This document shows positions 1 through 8,826 of a stretch of 64,000 nt of DNA, in pieces. The notes beneath the pieces are model-generated. The model saw only the letters and a program-made list of their open reading frames with translations. It was not told the origin of the DNA and did no database searches. Made by a program: the position numbers and the translations under genes. Source of the DNA: JAPOUP01 sp965199865 (lineage in GTDB: Bacteria; Pseudomonadota; Alphaproteobacteria; Rhodobacterales; Rhodobacteraceae). Numbering within the stretch: position 1 is the first letter of the stretch; each line of letters starts with the position of its first letter. Where the stretch lies: positions 93,818 to 157,817 of the forward strand of contig CBDATU010000016.1 of NCBI GenBank assembly GCA_965199865.1, read 5' to 3'.

Positions 1-1
1 G

Positions 2-2437
2 ACGGGGCAGGTGAAGCAGAGCTTCAGCCACGGACGCACGAAGAACGTCGTCGTAGAGACCAAGCGCAAGCGCGTGGTCAAACCCAGTCCGGGAACCCTG
101 GAAAGAAAGCCGGCTGCGCCCACGCCTGGACCGGGAGTAGATCCCGCGCGAAGACCCGCCGGAATCTCGGAGGAAGTCTTTGACCGCCGAATGAAAGCGA
201 TCGCGTTGGCGAAAAAGCGCGAAGCTGAGGAAGCAAGGCGCCGTGCTGCCGACGAGAAAGCCCGTGAAGAGGAACGTCAGCGCCGACTTGCGGAAGCTGA
301 GGCGAAGGAACGGGAAGAACGGGAGCGGGCGGAACGCGCCCGAGCGAAAGCCGAGGAAGAGAAGCAGCGGCTTCAGCAGGAGGAAGCCGCTCGAGCCGCT
401 GCCGAACAGGCGAAGAAAAAACCTGCGCCGCCCAGCACCGACAGCTCACGGGGTACAGTTAAACCCGCACCGACACCCAGAAAGCCCGAACGCGACACCC
501 GCGACCGGGCGAAGCCCGGCAGGGGACGGGATGAAGGGCGTCGGTCGGGCAAGCTTACGCTCAATCAGGTGCTGGCCGGTAACGAAGGAGGCCGGCAGCG
601 CTCTCTGGCCGCGATGAAGCGGAAGCAGGAGCGTGCCCGGAAAAAATCGATGGCCGGCAGCGACACCCGCGAAAAGGTCATCCGTGACGTGCAGGTGCCG
701 GAAACCATTGTTGTTTCGGAGCTGGCCAACCGGATGGCGGAGCGTGTTGCCGATGTGGTCAAGGCATTGATGCAGAATGGCATGATGGTCACCCAGAACC
801 AGTTGATCGATGCCGATACGGCAGAGCTCATTGTGGGGGAATTCGGCCACCGAATCACTCGCGTCAGTGCCGCCGATGTCGAGGACGTGATCCAGACAGA
901 GGCCGACCGCGATGAGGATCTGCGCTCCCGCCCGCCGGTTATCACCGTTATGGGCCATGTCGATCACGGCAAGACCTCGCTTCTGGATGCGATTCGCAAG
1001 ACCAAGGTCGTCGCGGGTGAAGCGGGTGGCATAACGCAGCATATCGGTGCGTACCAGGTCGATGTGCATGGGCAGCCACTGACATTTCTGGATACGCCAG
1101 GCCATGCGGCGTTCACGTCCATGCGGGCGCGGGGCGCTCAGGTCACGGACATAGTCGTGCTGGTGGTGGCTGCGGATGATGCGGTGATGCCCCAGACAGT
1201 CGAGGCCATCCACCATGCCAAGGCGGCGGACGTTCCAATGATTGTCGCGATCAACAAGATCGACCGGCCGGATGCCGAACCCGAAAAGGTGCGTACCGAT
1301 CTTCTGCGGCATGATGTCGTTGTCGAGAAGATGGGCGGCGACGTTCAGGATGTTGAGGTTTCCGCGATAAATGGCGCGGGACTCAACGCACTGCTTGAGG
1401 CAATCGCGCTTCAGGCCGAGATTCTCGAACTTAGGGCGAATCCGGACCGTCCGGCTTCTGGCGCGGTGATTGAAGCGCAGCTGGACGTGGGCCGTGGGCC
1501 CGTCGCCACGGTGCTGGTGCAGAACGGCACACTTAAGCAGGGTGACATATTCGTAGTCGGTGAGCAGTCGGGCCGTGTCCGTGCGTTGATGGACGATCAG
1601 AGCAACCGTGTGAAGCGGGCTGGGCCTTCGGTACCGGTTGAGGTTCTTGGCCTGAACGGAACCCCCGAGGCGGGCGATGTGCTGAACGTCGTTGAAACTG
1701 AAGCCCAGGCCCGGGAAATCGTAGACTATCGCGCCAATCTCGCCAGGGATATGCGGGCGAGGTCTGGAGCGCATGTTACGCTGGAACAGATGATGGCGAA
1801 GGCCAGGGAAGGCGACAGCATTACCGAACTGCCCATCGTAGTGAAAGCCGACGTGCAGGGTTCCGCCGAGGCGATTGTTCAGGCCATGGAAAAGATCGGT
1901 AATGACGAGGTCCGCGTCAGGGTTCTGCATTCGGGCGTTGGTGCCATCACCGAGACGGATATTGGACTGGCCGTTGCTTCGGACGCACTTGTAGTCGGCT
2001 TCAATGTCCGCGCCAACGCATCCGCCCGTAATTCGGCGAATCGGAGAGGCGTCAAAATCCGGTATTATTCCATCATCTACAATCTGGTGGATGACGTGAA
2101 GGCAGCCGCTTCAGGGCTTCTATCCGCCGAAGTGCGGGAGAAATTCATTGGCTATGCCCAGATCAAGCAGGTGTTCAGAATCTCGGGTGTTGGTCAGGTC
2201 GCCGGCTGCATTGTCACTGAAGGCATTGCCCGCCGTTCCGCAGATGTGCGTCTGCTGCGTGACGGAGTGGTGATCCACGAAGGCACGCTGAAAACCCTGA
2301 AGCGGATCAAGCACGAAGTTGCCGAGGTCCAGTCGGGCCAGGAATGCGGAATGGCATTCGAGAATTACCAGGACATTCGGGTGGGCGATGTCATTGAGAT
2401 TTTCGAACGCGAAGAGATTGAGCGGACGCTGGGTTAG
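2..2437 (+). CDS. infB: Translation initiation factor IF-2 (5' truncated by the window edge)
   Basis: IF-2 is the GTPase that brings fMet-tRNA to the 30S subunit and promotes subunit joining. The frame is already open at base 2 and reads TGQVKQSF before any start. The GTG at 11 is an internal valine of the conserved N-terminal motif, so the true start lies upstream of the window. Counting from that GTG, residues 60-130 are a highly charged Arg/Glu/Ala-rich segment likely to be coiled coil. The G domain follows, with G1 GHVDHGKT at 315-322, G3 DTPGH at 361-365 and G4 NKID at 415-418. The remaining beta-barrel and C-terminal domains are complete, ending in EREEIERTLG. In many alphaproteobacteria rbfA follows infB, but here a gene-poor stretch follows. 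Identification is secure. Confidence 0.98.
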   Translation, partial: TGQVKQSFSHGRTKNVVVETKRKRVVKPSPGTLERKPAAPTPGPGVDPARRPAGISEEVFDRRMKAIALAKKREAEEARRRAADEKAREEERQRRLAEAEAKEREERERAERARAKAEEEKQRLQQEEAARAAAEQAKKKPAPPSTDSSRGTVKPAPTPRKPERDTRDRAKPGRGRDEGRRSGKLTLNQVLAGNEGGRQRSLAAMKRKQERARKKSMAGSDTREKVIRDVQVPETIVVSELANRMAERVADVVKALMQNGMMVTQNQLIDADTAELIVGEFGHRITRVSAADVEDVIQTEADRDEDLRSRPPVITVMGHVDHGKTSLLDAIRKTKVVAGEAGGITQHIGAYQVDVHGQPLTFLDTPGHAAFTSMRARGAQVTDIVVLVVAADDAVMPQTVEAIHHAKAADVPMIVAINKIDRPDAEPEKVRTDLLRHDVVVEKMGGDVQDVEVSAINGAGLNALLEAIALQAEILELRANPDRPASGAVIEAQLDVGRGPVATVLVQNGTLKQGDIFVVGEQSGRVRALMDDQSNRVKRAGPSVPVEVLGLNGTPEAGDVLNVVETEAQAREIVDYRANLARDMRARSGAHVTLEQMMAKAREGDSITELPIVVKADVQGSAEAIVQAMEKIGNDEVRVRVLHSGVGAITETDIGLAVASDALVVGFNVRANASARNSANRRGVKIRYYSIIYNLVDDVKAAASGLLSAEVREKFIGYAQIKQVFRISGVGQVAGCIVTEGIARRSADVRLLRDGVVIHEGTLKTLKRIKHEVAEVQSGQECGMAFENYQDIRVGDVIEIFEREEIERTLG

Positions 2438-2443
2438 GGTCTG

Positions 2444-2464
2444 CCGGAAACCCCGCCTTTCCGG
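2444..2464 (+). terminator. Hairpin just after infB, possible terminator
   Basis: A perfect 7-bp stem (CCGGAAA / TTTCCGG) with a 7-nt loop starts 6 bases after the infB stop codon. No U-tract follows, so Rho-independent activity is uncertain. It may instead be a 3' stabilising hairpin. Confidence 0.4.
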
Positions 2465-3039
2465 TCGACCGCGGCAGCAGCGGTAGGCAGAAAGTGGCGT
2501 GACCTGCTGACCGCTGGAGGCAATGTCCGCGCAGCCGCGTCCACCAGAAGCCGTGCTGGCGCACGCCGCTAATGCCCAGACTCTCATGGCACCGCGAAAT
2601 CGACACCGATGCTGGTGCGGGAAGGTGACCGTGCTGCGTAGGAAACTGGCCAAACCCGACTTCAGCATCATCCGCGATGGGCTGACGCAGGGCAATGACT
2701 GTCGATACCGCGATGCATCAGGATCGTCCTTCCAGCCAGTTGGCAGCTTCCCTTCTACCCGAAATCTGTCGGGAATGCCCTGCGGAATCGGGTCGATCCG
2801 TTCGAGTCGGCGCGACATCGCGGGATCGGCAGCATCCTGATTCCAGCCTCTGTGGCACTGGGTGGGAAGCTGGAACTCCAGGGAAGGTTCGGCCTTCATT
2901 CGCTGCCGCAGGCGAAAGGTCTCTATGCAACTGCCCGCGGCATGTCGGATTTGGGAAACGATCCAGGCTACGAGGATCCAGGTTCTTTCGGGATGACCAC
3001 CGATCATGCGCTGGCCTTCATCACGAAGGGGAGACCAGA
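2465..3039. other. Gene-poor stretch after infB
   Basis: About 575 bases in which I see no recognisable gene, RNA or repeat. The short open frames here do not resemble known proteins and lack convincing ribosome-binding sites. rbfA, often the next gene after infB, is absent. Confidence 0.5.
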
Positions 3040-3273
3040 ATGAAGATCGAAATCAGCAAGGACTGGTGCCTGCGCATGGCGCAGCACGAAGGCGATGGCG
3101 AGATCGGTGCGGTCCGACTGGCGGCGGACCCGGTGTTCGATGGCAGACCCGTTCCAGCGGATGTGGGTGACGGGAATACGAACGCCACATTGATACATCT
3201 GGACCATAGCCGACCTCGACAGAACCATCCCGAAAATGAAACCGATTGCGAAACGTCACTCCCTGAAAGATGA
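3040..3273 (+). pseudogene. Small ORF, probable remnant of an XRE-type regulator N-terminus
   Basis: A 77-codon frame starts with ATG behind a good ribosome-binding site (AGGGGAG, 6 nt upstream). It begins MKIEISKDWCLRMAQ and continues with an EGDGEIGA / LAADPVFDG pattern. From memory this resembles the leader found before the helix-turn-helix domain in a family of alphaproteobacterial XRE regulators. After about residue 50 the resemblance stops and no HTH follows, consistent with a frameshift or truncation. It ends 18 bases before the SDR gene and could be co-transcribed with the sugar operon. It may be a regulator relic or a genuine short protein. The family call is tentative. Confidence 0.4.
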
Positions 3274-3291
3274 TGCGACTCGGAGGTACTC

Positions 3292-4020
3292 GTGTCCGCA
3301 ACCGCCAGGTTTGATTTTTCGGGTGCTAGTGTGCTCGTCGTCGGCGCCAGCCGTGCCGGGATAGGTGCCGCCATCGCCCGGGCTTTCCGGCATTCGGGAG
3401 CGATGGTTACGATTACGGGAATCGAGACCCAAGCGGTCGAGCCGGATCGGAACCGCTTCGCCTATCGCCAACTTGACGTGACCGATGCCGGGGCCATACG
3501 CGATCTGGCGAAACGAATGGATCAGCTTGACATATTGGTGAACTGCGCCGCAATCACCGCCAGAGGGGAGGAAATGGAACCAGCCTTCTTTTCGCGCGTG
3601 CTGGATGTCAATGTAACGGGCAGCCTGCGCTGCGCGGAAGCGTTCCACGGACATCTCAGGGCCAGAAGCGGCAGCGTCATCAATATCGCCTCCATGTATG
3701 CCCGATTCGGCAGCCCGAAAAACCCGGCCTATGGTGCCAGCAAGGCAGCTGTCGAGCAGCTGACAAAGTCACTCGCCATCGCTTGGGCGGATGACGGAAT
3801 CAGGGTCAATGCGGTAGCGCCAGGATTTATCGTGACTGAACAGTCAGCCCGCGCGCGCTCTGATCCAGCGTTTGTGGCGGGAGTCACCGAACGCACTCCC
3901 ATGCGCCGCTGGGGGCTTCCCGAGGACATTGCCGGTGCCGTGCAGTTCCTTGCCTCATCCGCCGCGTCTTTCATGACCGGAACCTGCCTTCAGGTGGACG
4001 GAGGATATTCAGTTGTCTAG
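3292..4020 (+). CDS. Short-chain dehydrogenase/reductase (SDR), sugar or polyol type
   Basis: A 242-residue classical SDR, expected to oxidise a sugar, polyol or keto-sugar with NAD(P). The start is GTG, behind a strong CGGAGGT site. The N-terminus has a Rossmann glycine motif variant (GASRAGIG, residues 18-25), and an N-N-C-A-like stretch (VNCAAI) follows. The catalytic Ser134, Tyr147 and Lys151 are in place (YGASK). The C-terminus has the usual cofactor-stabilising segment ending LQVDGGYSVV. It is the first intact gene of a plus-strand operon whose other members import and oxidise a carbohydrate. The exact substrate cannot be read from the sequence. Confidence 0.93.
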   Translation: MSATARFDFSGASVLVVGASRAGIGAAIARAFRHSGAMVTITGIETQAVEPDRNRFAYRQLDVTDAGAIRDLAKRMDQLDILVNCAAITARGEEMEPAFFSRVLDVNVTGSLRCAEAFHGHLRARSGSVINIASMYARFGSPKNPAYGASKAAVEQLTKSLAIAWADDGIRVNAVAPGFIVTEQSARARSDPAFVAGVTERTPMRRWGLPEDIAGAVQFLASSAASFMTGTCLQVDGGYSVV

Positions 4021-4071
4021 AATGCACATATACGGATACGGAAATCGCCCGACTGGCTGGACAATGCCGCC

Positions 4072-5226
4072 ATGACTGGATTTAACCAAATCGGCGCAGC
4101 TGTTATCGGAACAGGCTTCATAGGGACGGTTCATGTCTGGGCGCTGCGTCGGCTAGGTGTACGGGTTGAAGGCGTTCTTGGCTCTTCCCCGGAACGCGGC
4201 GTGGAGCGGGCAGCGGCCATGGATGTGCCCCAGGGATATGCGACGCTCGACGAACTGCTTGCCGACCCTGCGGTGGACATCGTGCATGTCACATCTCCAA
4301 ATCACGCCCATTACCCGCAGGTGAAAGCGATTCTGGCAGCCGGAAAGCATGTCGTCTGTGAAAAACCCCTTGCCATGACGGCTGCGCAATCGGCGGAAAT
4401 GGTCGCTCTTGCACAGGCCAGCGGTAAGGTCTGCGCCGTCTGCTACAATATTCGATTCTATCCGCTCAACCAGCACGCGCACGGCATGGTGGCGACTGGT
4501 GAGCTGGGTGACATCCGATTCGTAAGCGGCCTGTACCACCAGGACTGGCTGGCCAGGCCCACTGACTGGAACTGGCGTCTGGAAAGCCACCAGGGCGGCG
4601 AGCTACGATCGGTAAGCGATATCGGAACCCATTGGATGGACCTGACAGGCTTCATCACCGGGCTCAGGGCAACATCGGTGTTTGCGGAACTGAAGACCTT
4701 CATGCCGGAGCGACTGAAACCCAGGGGTCCAGTGGAGACCTTCGCCGCCTCAGGCGGAGAAACCGAGCCGAGGAGAATTGACACCGACGATGCGGCAATG
4801 ATCCTTCTGCGCTACCCCAACGGAGCGCATGGCGTGATGTCGACCAGCCAGATCAGCATGGGCCGAAAGAATACCATGAAGTGGGAAATTGCCGGAGCGA
4901 CCGCCTCCGCCGCGTGGAATTCGGAGTCGCCGGACGAGCTCTGGATAGGCCACCGGGACGCTCCAAACCAGTTGCTCCAACGGGACTTCGGGCTGATGAA
5001 CGGGACGGGAACGGCCGCGGCCAGCCTGCCACCCGGCCATATTGAGGGCTTCGCGGACACTTTCTTCGCTCTCTTCCGGCAGGTCTATGAAGATGTAATG
5101 GCCGGTGGCCGCAGTCCGGAGTCGACCTATGCCGGTTTCGAGGATGGTCATCACCAGATGCTGTTCTGTGATGCGATCCTCACCAGCGCGCGCGAAGGAC
5201 GCTGGATCGAGGTTTCCGATTCCTGA
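4072..5226 (+). CDS. Gfo/Idh/MocA family oxidoreductase
   Basis: A 384-residue NAD(P)-dependent dehydrogenase of the glucose-fructose oxidoreductase / inositol dehydrogenase type. The N-terminal Rossmann domain contains GTGFIG near residue 14, and the conserved catalytic-site EKP motif is at 97-99. The C-terminal alpha/beta domain has the family features, including a conserved histidine in SDIGTHWMD. Length is usual for the family. It lies 51 bases after the SDR and 18 bases before an isomerase gene, in one operon with an RbsBAC-type importer. It is the first of three members of this family in the operon, which suggests a pathway through oxidised sugar or cyclitol intermediates. Substrate unknown. 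Confidence 0.93.
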   Translation: MTGFNQIGAAVIGTGFIGTVHVWALRRLGVRVEGVLGSSPERGVERAAAMDVPQGYATLDELLADPAVDIVHVTSPNHAHYPQVKAILAAGKHVVCEKPLAMTAAQSAEMVALAQASGKVCAVCYNIRFYPLNQHAHGMVATGELGDIRFVSGLYHQDWLARPTDWNWRLESHQGGELRSVSDIGTHWMDLTGFITGLRATSVFAELKTFMPERLKPRGPVETFAASGGETEPRRIDTDDAAMILLRYPNGAHGVMSTSQISMGRKNTMKWEIAGATASAAWNSESPDELWIGHRDAPNQLLQRDFGLMNGTGTAAASLPPGHIEGFADTFFALFRQVYEDVMAGGRSPESTYAGFEDGHHQMLFCDAILTSAREGRWIEVSDS

Positions 5227-5244
5227 ACCTATGGGGAAGACAAC

Positions 5245-6159
5245 ATGAAACTCGGCCTTCTGACCGCCCCCTTTCCTGAAACGGACCTGATGGAGGTCGC
5301 CAGCTGGGCCGCATCCGTCGGGCTGGAAGCGCTGGAAATCGCCTGCTGGCCCGCAGATGGTGGTGAGGCGCGGCGCTACGCGGGAACCAGCCACATAGAT
5401 GTCGACGGACTCACCGCCGCGACAGGTTCTGAAATCGTGAGAAGCCTTGCCGAAATGGGCATCGAGATCTCGGGACTCGGCTATTATCCAAACCCGCTTC
5501 ACCCCGATGAGGATCACCGCGCCGAGGCGATCGAACATCTCAAGAAGGTGATCTCGGCCGCGCAAATCATGGGGGTCGGGGTTGTCAACACTTTTCTGGG
5601 CGGTGACCGGACACTGGGCCCTGATGAGAACTGGGCCCGGGCGCGTGACATTTTTGCCGATGTGATAGCCCATGCACGTAACTGCCACGTGACTCTGGCT
5701 TTCGAGAACTGCCCAATGATCTTCAGCCGGGATGAATGGCCGGGCGGCCACAACATCGCCTATTCACCGCGTATCTGGCGCCGCATTCTCACCGAATGGG
5801 AGCTATATGTGGGCATGAATTTCGACCCGTCGCATCTGGTCTGGCAGATGATCGACCAAAGCCGCTTCATTCGGGAATTCGGAGCCCACATGGTGCATGT
5901 TCACGCCAAGGATGTGATGATCGATCGCGACGGCCTCTACGACAACGGTGTGATGTCAGCTGGCATCGGCTGGCAGGTGCCCAGGCTCTGTGGCCTGGGC
6001 GATGTCGACTGGAGCGGATTTTTCTCGGATCTCTACCGCGTGGGCTTTGACGGGCCAGTCATCATCGAGCATGAGGACCGGCTATTCGAAGGCAGCGATG
6101 AGAAAGTGAAACGCGGGTTCCTGCTGGCCCGCGATGTGCTGTCGCCATACGTGAAGTGA
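5245..6159 (+). CDS. Sugar phosphate isomerase/epimerase (xylose isomerase-like TIM barrel)
   Basis: A 304-residue protein of the AP-endonuclease-2 / IolE-IolI-like TIM-barrel superfamily, usually metal-dependent isomerases, epimerases or dehydratases. Likely metal-ligand segments are AFENCPM, MNFDPSHLVWQ, VHVHAKDV and IIEHEDRL. Together they supply the Glu, Asp/His, His and Glu typical of the fold. The ATG follows a GGGGAAG site 18 bases after the preceding Gfo/Idh/MocA gene. By context it should interconvert the keto-sugar or inosose products made by the dehydrogenases of the same operon. It is not close enough to a named family member to assign a symbol. Confidence 0.9.
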   Translation: MKLGLLTAPFPETDLMEVASWAASVGLEALEIACWPADGGEARRYAGTSHIDVDGLTAATGSEIVRSLAEMGIEISGLGYYPNPLHPDEDHRAEAIEHLKKVISAAQIMGVGVVNTFLGGDRTLGPDENWARARDIFADVIAHARNCHVTLAFENCPMIFSRDEWPGGHNIAYSPRIWRRILTEWELYVGMNFDPSHLVWQMIDQSRFIREFGAHMVHVHAKDVMIDRDGLYDNGVMSAGIGWQVPRLCGLGDVDWSGFFSDLYRVGFDGPVIIEHEDRLFEGSDEKVKRGFLLARDVLSPYVK

Positions 6160-6210
6160 GGAGAAAACCGATTCAGGAATTCCAACCAAAAACAGAAGGG
6201 AGAATCTGAT

Positions 6211-7233
6211 ATGAGACGACTAATGACCGCTGCAGCGACAGCCGGGCTTGTTGTGGGACTTGCTCCGGCGGCATTTGCCGAAGGTTATTCGATCGGTGTT
6301 TCGAACACCGTACAGGGCAACGGCTGGCGCGAACAGATGATCTGCGCCATGCGGGCGCAGGCACGGGTCTCGGGAGAGGTCGATCAGCTGGTCGTGACGC
6401 ACCGAAACACGGATGCCGCGGGGCAGATCGAAGACATCCGCAACCTGATCGAGGCGGGCGTGGATGCCATCGTGCTGAACCCATCCAATCCCGATGCGCT
6501 CAACTCCGCCATCAAGGATGCCATGGATGCAGGTATCGTCGTGGTCGCGGTTGACCAGGGCGTGACTGCGGAAGGCGCATACATCCTCTCCAACAACCAG
6601 TCCGAATATGCCTATCTGGGTGCGCGCTGGCTGTTCGAGCAGTTGGGCGGAAAGGGCGATGTTGTCTACATGCGAGGCGCCGCTGGAACATCTGCTGACA
6701 ATGACCGTCATGACGGCTTCAATCGGGCTTTGGCCGAGTTTCCTGACATCAAGGTCGCCCATGAAGTCTTTACCGGCTGGCAGCAGGATCAGGGCAAACA
6801 GCAGATATTCGACTTCATCGCCACAGGGATTCCTTTCGACGGAGTCTGGACGTCAGGAATCGACAATGTGATCGTGGACGCGTTTCTGGAATCCGGTGCG
6901 CCTCTGGTGCCAATCGTAGGAGCGGATAACGCCGGTTTCGTTGCCATGCTTCAGGAGGTTGATGGCCTGCAGGGCGCTGCTGTAACCAATCCGGGTTCAG
7001 TCGGAGGGGCCGGCATCACTCTTGCCCTACAGATTCTTGGCGGCAACGCTCCGGAGGAACGGACGGTTCTGGTGGAACCGGTATTGTGGGAGAATACGTC
7101 GGACGAAGGCCGGGCGATGATCGCTGAGGCCCAGAATCCTAGCCTTGATCCGGAATGGCCGGTGTCAGTCTCAGTGCCTGGCTGGACGACCTATTCGATG
7201 GAAGACATCATTTCCTGCGAAGGTCCTGGCTAA
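6211..7233 (+). CDS. Sugar ABC transporter substrate-binding protein (RbsB-like)
   Basis: A 340-residue periplasmic binding protein. Residues 1-23 form a Sec signal peptide ending at AFA|EG. The mature part is the two-lobed Peripla_BP_4 type, with the typical 'IEAGVDAIVLNPSNPDALN' style segment and repeated Rossmann-like lobes. It binds a monosaccharide or polyol outside the membrane and delivers it to the ATPase and permeases encoded downstream. The ATG is behind an AGAAGGGAGA site. A strong stem-loop follows the gene, consistent with higher expression of the binding protein than of the membrane components. Confidence 0.94.
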   Translation: MRRLMTAAATAGLVVGLAPAAFAEGYSIGVSNTVQGNGWREQMICAMRAQARVSGEVDQLVVTHRNTDAAGQIEDIRNLIEAGVDAIVLNPSNPDALNSAIKDAMDAGIVVVAVDQGVTAEGAYILSNNQSEYAYLGARWLFEQLGGKGDVVYMRGAAGTSADNDRHDGFNRALAEFPDIKVAHEVFTGWQQDQGKQQIFDFIATGIPFDGVWTSGIDNVIVDAFLESGAPLVPIVGADNAGFVAMLQEVDGLQGAAVTNPGSVGGAGITLALQILGGNAPEERTVLVEPVLWENTSDEGRAMIAEAQNPSLDPEWPVSVSVPGWTTYSMEDIISCEGPG

Positions 7234-7245
7234 TGACATGATCCT

Positions 7246-7274
7246 CAGTCCCCCGACGTCTCACCGGGGGACTG
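7246..7274 (+). promoter_or_regulatory. Intercistronic stem-loop after the RbsB-like gene
   Basis: A perfect 10-bp inverted repeat (CAGTCCCCCG / CGGGGGACTG) with a 9-nt loop lies 13-41 bases after the binding-protein stop and 44 bases before the ATPase start. It has no U-tract. Hairpins at this position in sugar importer operons are known to act as partial terminators or 3' mRNA stabilisers. Confidence 0.7.
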
Positions 7275-7317
7275 CCCCTGTCACCGGTCGATTGCGGCTC
7301 TGGAATCGCAGAAATCA

Positions 7318-8826
7318 ATGACAGCTCGAACACAGGCCGCAACGCTGCTGGATGCCAATGGCGTCTCGAAGCGCTTTGGCACGGTAAAGGCGCTGACTGA
7401 CGCAAAGCTAAGAGTCGATTCCGGTGAGATCGTGGCACTGGTTGGTGCTAACGGAGCGGGCAAATCGACATTCGTGAAGATACTGACAGGCGCGCTTCGA
7501 CCTGACGACGGGCATGTCACCATCCGCGGGTCACGAGCGAATGTTGGCTCTCCAGCCGAGGCCCGGCGTTCGGGGCTTGTGCCGGTCTATCAGGAACCGT
7601 CACTGATTCCCGATCTGGACATTCGTGACAATCTACGGCTTGGTGGAACGCCGGAAGGACCGTTCCTGTATTGGGTGAACGAGCTCGGACTTCAGAACCT
7701 TCGTCTCAGTGATATGGCCGGAAGGCTACCGCTGGCGACACTCCGAATCCTTGATCTTGCCCGGGCACTTGCCAGCGGTCCGGACGTCCTGCTTCTCGAC
7801 GAAATGACCGCGGCGCTGCCAACCGATCTGGTCCTGCGAGTGCTGAAGGTCGTGCGCAGGCAGGCGAATGAAGGCTGCGGTGTGATCTTCATCAGCCACC
7901 GGTTTTCGGAAATCGCGGAACTCTGCGACCGTGCGAGCGTCCTGCGTGATGGAGCGACGGTCGGTGAGCTGACCATCGGTTCAGGAGTTGAGGACCGCGT
8001 AGTGGAGATGATGCTTGGCAAGGGTGTGGAGCAGGGTACCCATGCGCCAGGCGCCGGCCAGGTTGACCGATGCGCCGGTGGAGCAAAACTTGAGGTTCGG
8101 GGTATCGCGCAGGGCGGCAAGCTGTCGGATGTCTCGTTCGATCTCTATCCCGGCGAGGTCCTTGGACTGGTCGCGCTGGAAGGCCAGGGCCAGGACGAAC
8201 TGTTTGAGGTTCTGTCGGGACTGCTGCGGCCTGACAGGGGAACGATCCTGGTTGGTGGAACGCCTGTAAGTTTCCGGCATCCAGCCGATGCCATCGCTGC
8301 GGGACTTGCCTACGTTCCCGGCGACAGGGCGGAGGCGCTTCTGATGGAGCGATCGGTACATGAGAATATCGCTCTGCCATTCTCCACTCCCATTGGCGGA
8401 TGGGGCCCCCTTCGGCTCCGCCATGAGCGGGATCGTGTGGCCGTTGCAATCGATCGACTCCAGATAGACACCCGTGCTCAGGGCGCGGTTCGGCGCCTTT
8501 CCGGTGGCAACCAGCAGAAGGTCACGATCGGGCGTTGGCTGGCTGCAGGCTTCGAGACACTGCTGCTGTTTGATCCAACCCGCGGCATCGACGTACGAAC
8601 GAAACGGCAGATCTATCCATTGGTGCGCGAACTGGCCGAGAGGGGCGCGGCGATTCTGTACTACACGTCGGAACTTGACGAAGTCCCGCTTGCCTGCGAC
8701 CGCACTCTGGTGATTTTCAACGGTCGTGTCGTGGCCACTTTGGCAGCGAAGGATGCCGATGAGCCAACGCTCCTACGGGCGGCCTATGGCCTGACGGCCC
8801 AGGGTGCTGACGGGATGCGGACATGA
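7318..8826 (+). CDS. Sugar ABC transporter ATP-binding protein, two ATPase domains (RbsA/MglA-like)
   Basis: A 502-residue duplicated ATPase that energises the importer. Domain 1 has Walker A GANGAGKST (43-51), a Q-loop (VYQEPS) and Walker B LLLDE, but its signature motif is degenerate. At the point where RbsA/MglA proteins read LSxGQQQ, this one reads LPLATLRI, and the DEPTS segment is DEMTA. Domain 2 lacks a Walker A lysine, as is normal for this family (ALEGQGQDEL). It keeps an intact signature LSGGNQQK and a Walker B-like LLLFDPTRGID. The gene overlaps the first permease by the 4-base ATGA, implying translational coupling. Function as transporter ATPase is well supported; whether both sites hydrolyse ATP is open. 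Confidence 0.93.
   Translation: MTARTQAATLLDANGVSKRFGTVKALTDAKLRVDSGEIVALVGANGAGKSTFVKILTGALRPDDGHVTIRGSRANVGSPAEARRSGLVPVYQEPSLIPDLDIRDNLRLGGTPEGPFLYWVNELGLQNLRLSDMAGRLPLATLRILDLARALASGPDVLLLDEMTAALPTDLVLRVLKVVRRQANEGCGVIFISHRFSEIAELCDRASVLRDGATVGELTIGSGVEDRVVEMMLGKGVEQGTHAPGAGQVDRCAGGAKLEVRGIAQGGKLSDVSFDLYPGEVLGLVALEGQGQDELFEVLSGLLRPDRGTILVGGTPVSFRHPADAIAAGLAYVPGDRAEALLMERSVHENIALPFSTPIGGWGPLRLRHERDRVAVAIDRLQIDTRAQGAVRRLSGGNQQKVTIGRWLAAGFETLLLFDPTRGIDVRTKRQIYPLVRELAERGAAILYYTSELDEVPLACDRTLVIFNGRVVATLAAKDADEPTLLRAAYGLTAQGADGMRT

Noticed and set aside
446..1930. 494-codon open frame on the minus strand
   Set aside because: Lies entirely antisense to infB; composition follows the codon structure of infB and no family is recognisable.
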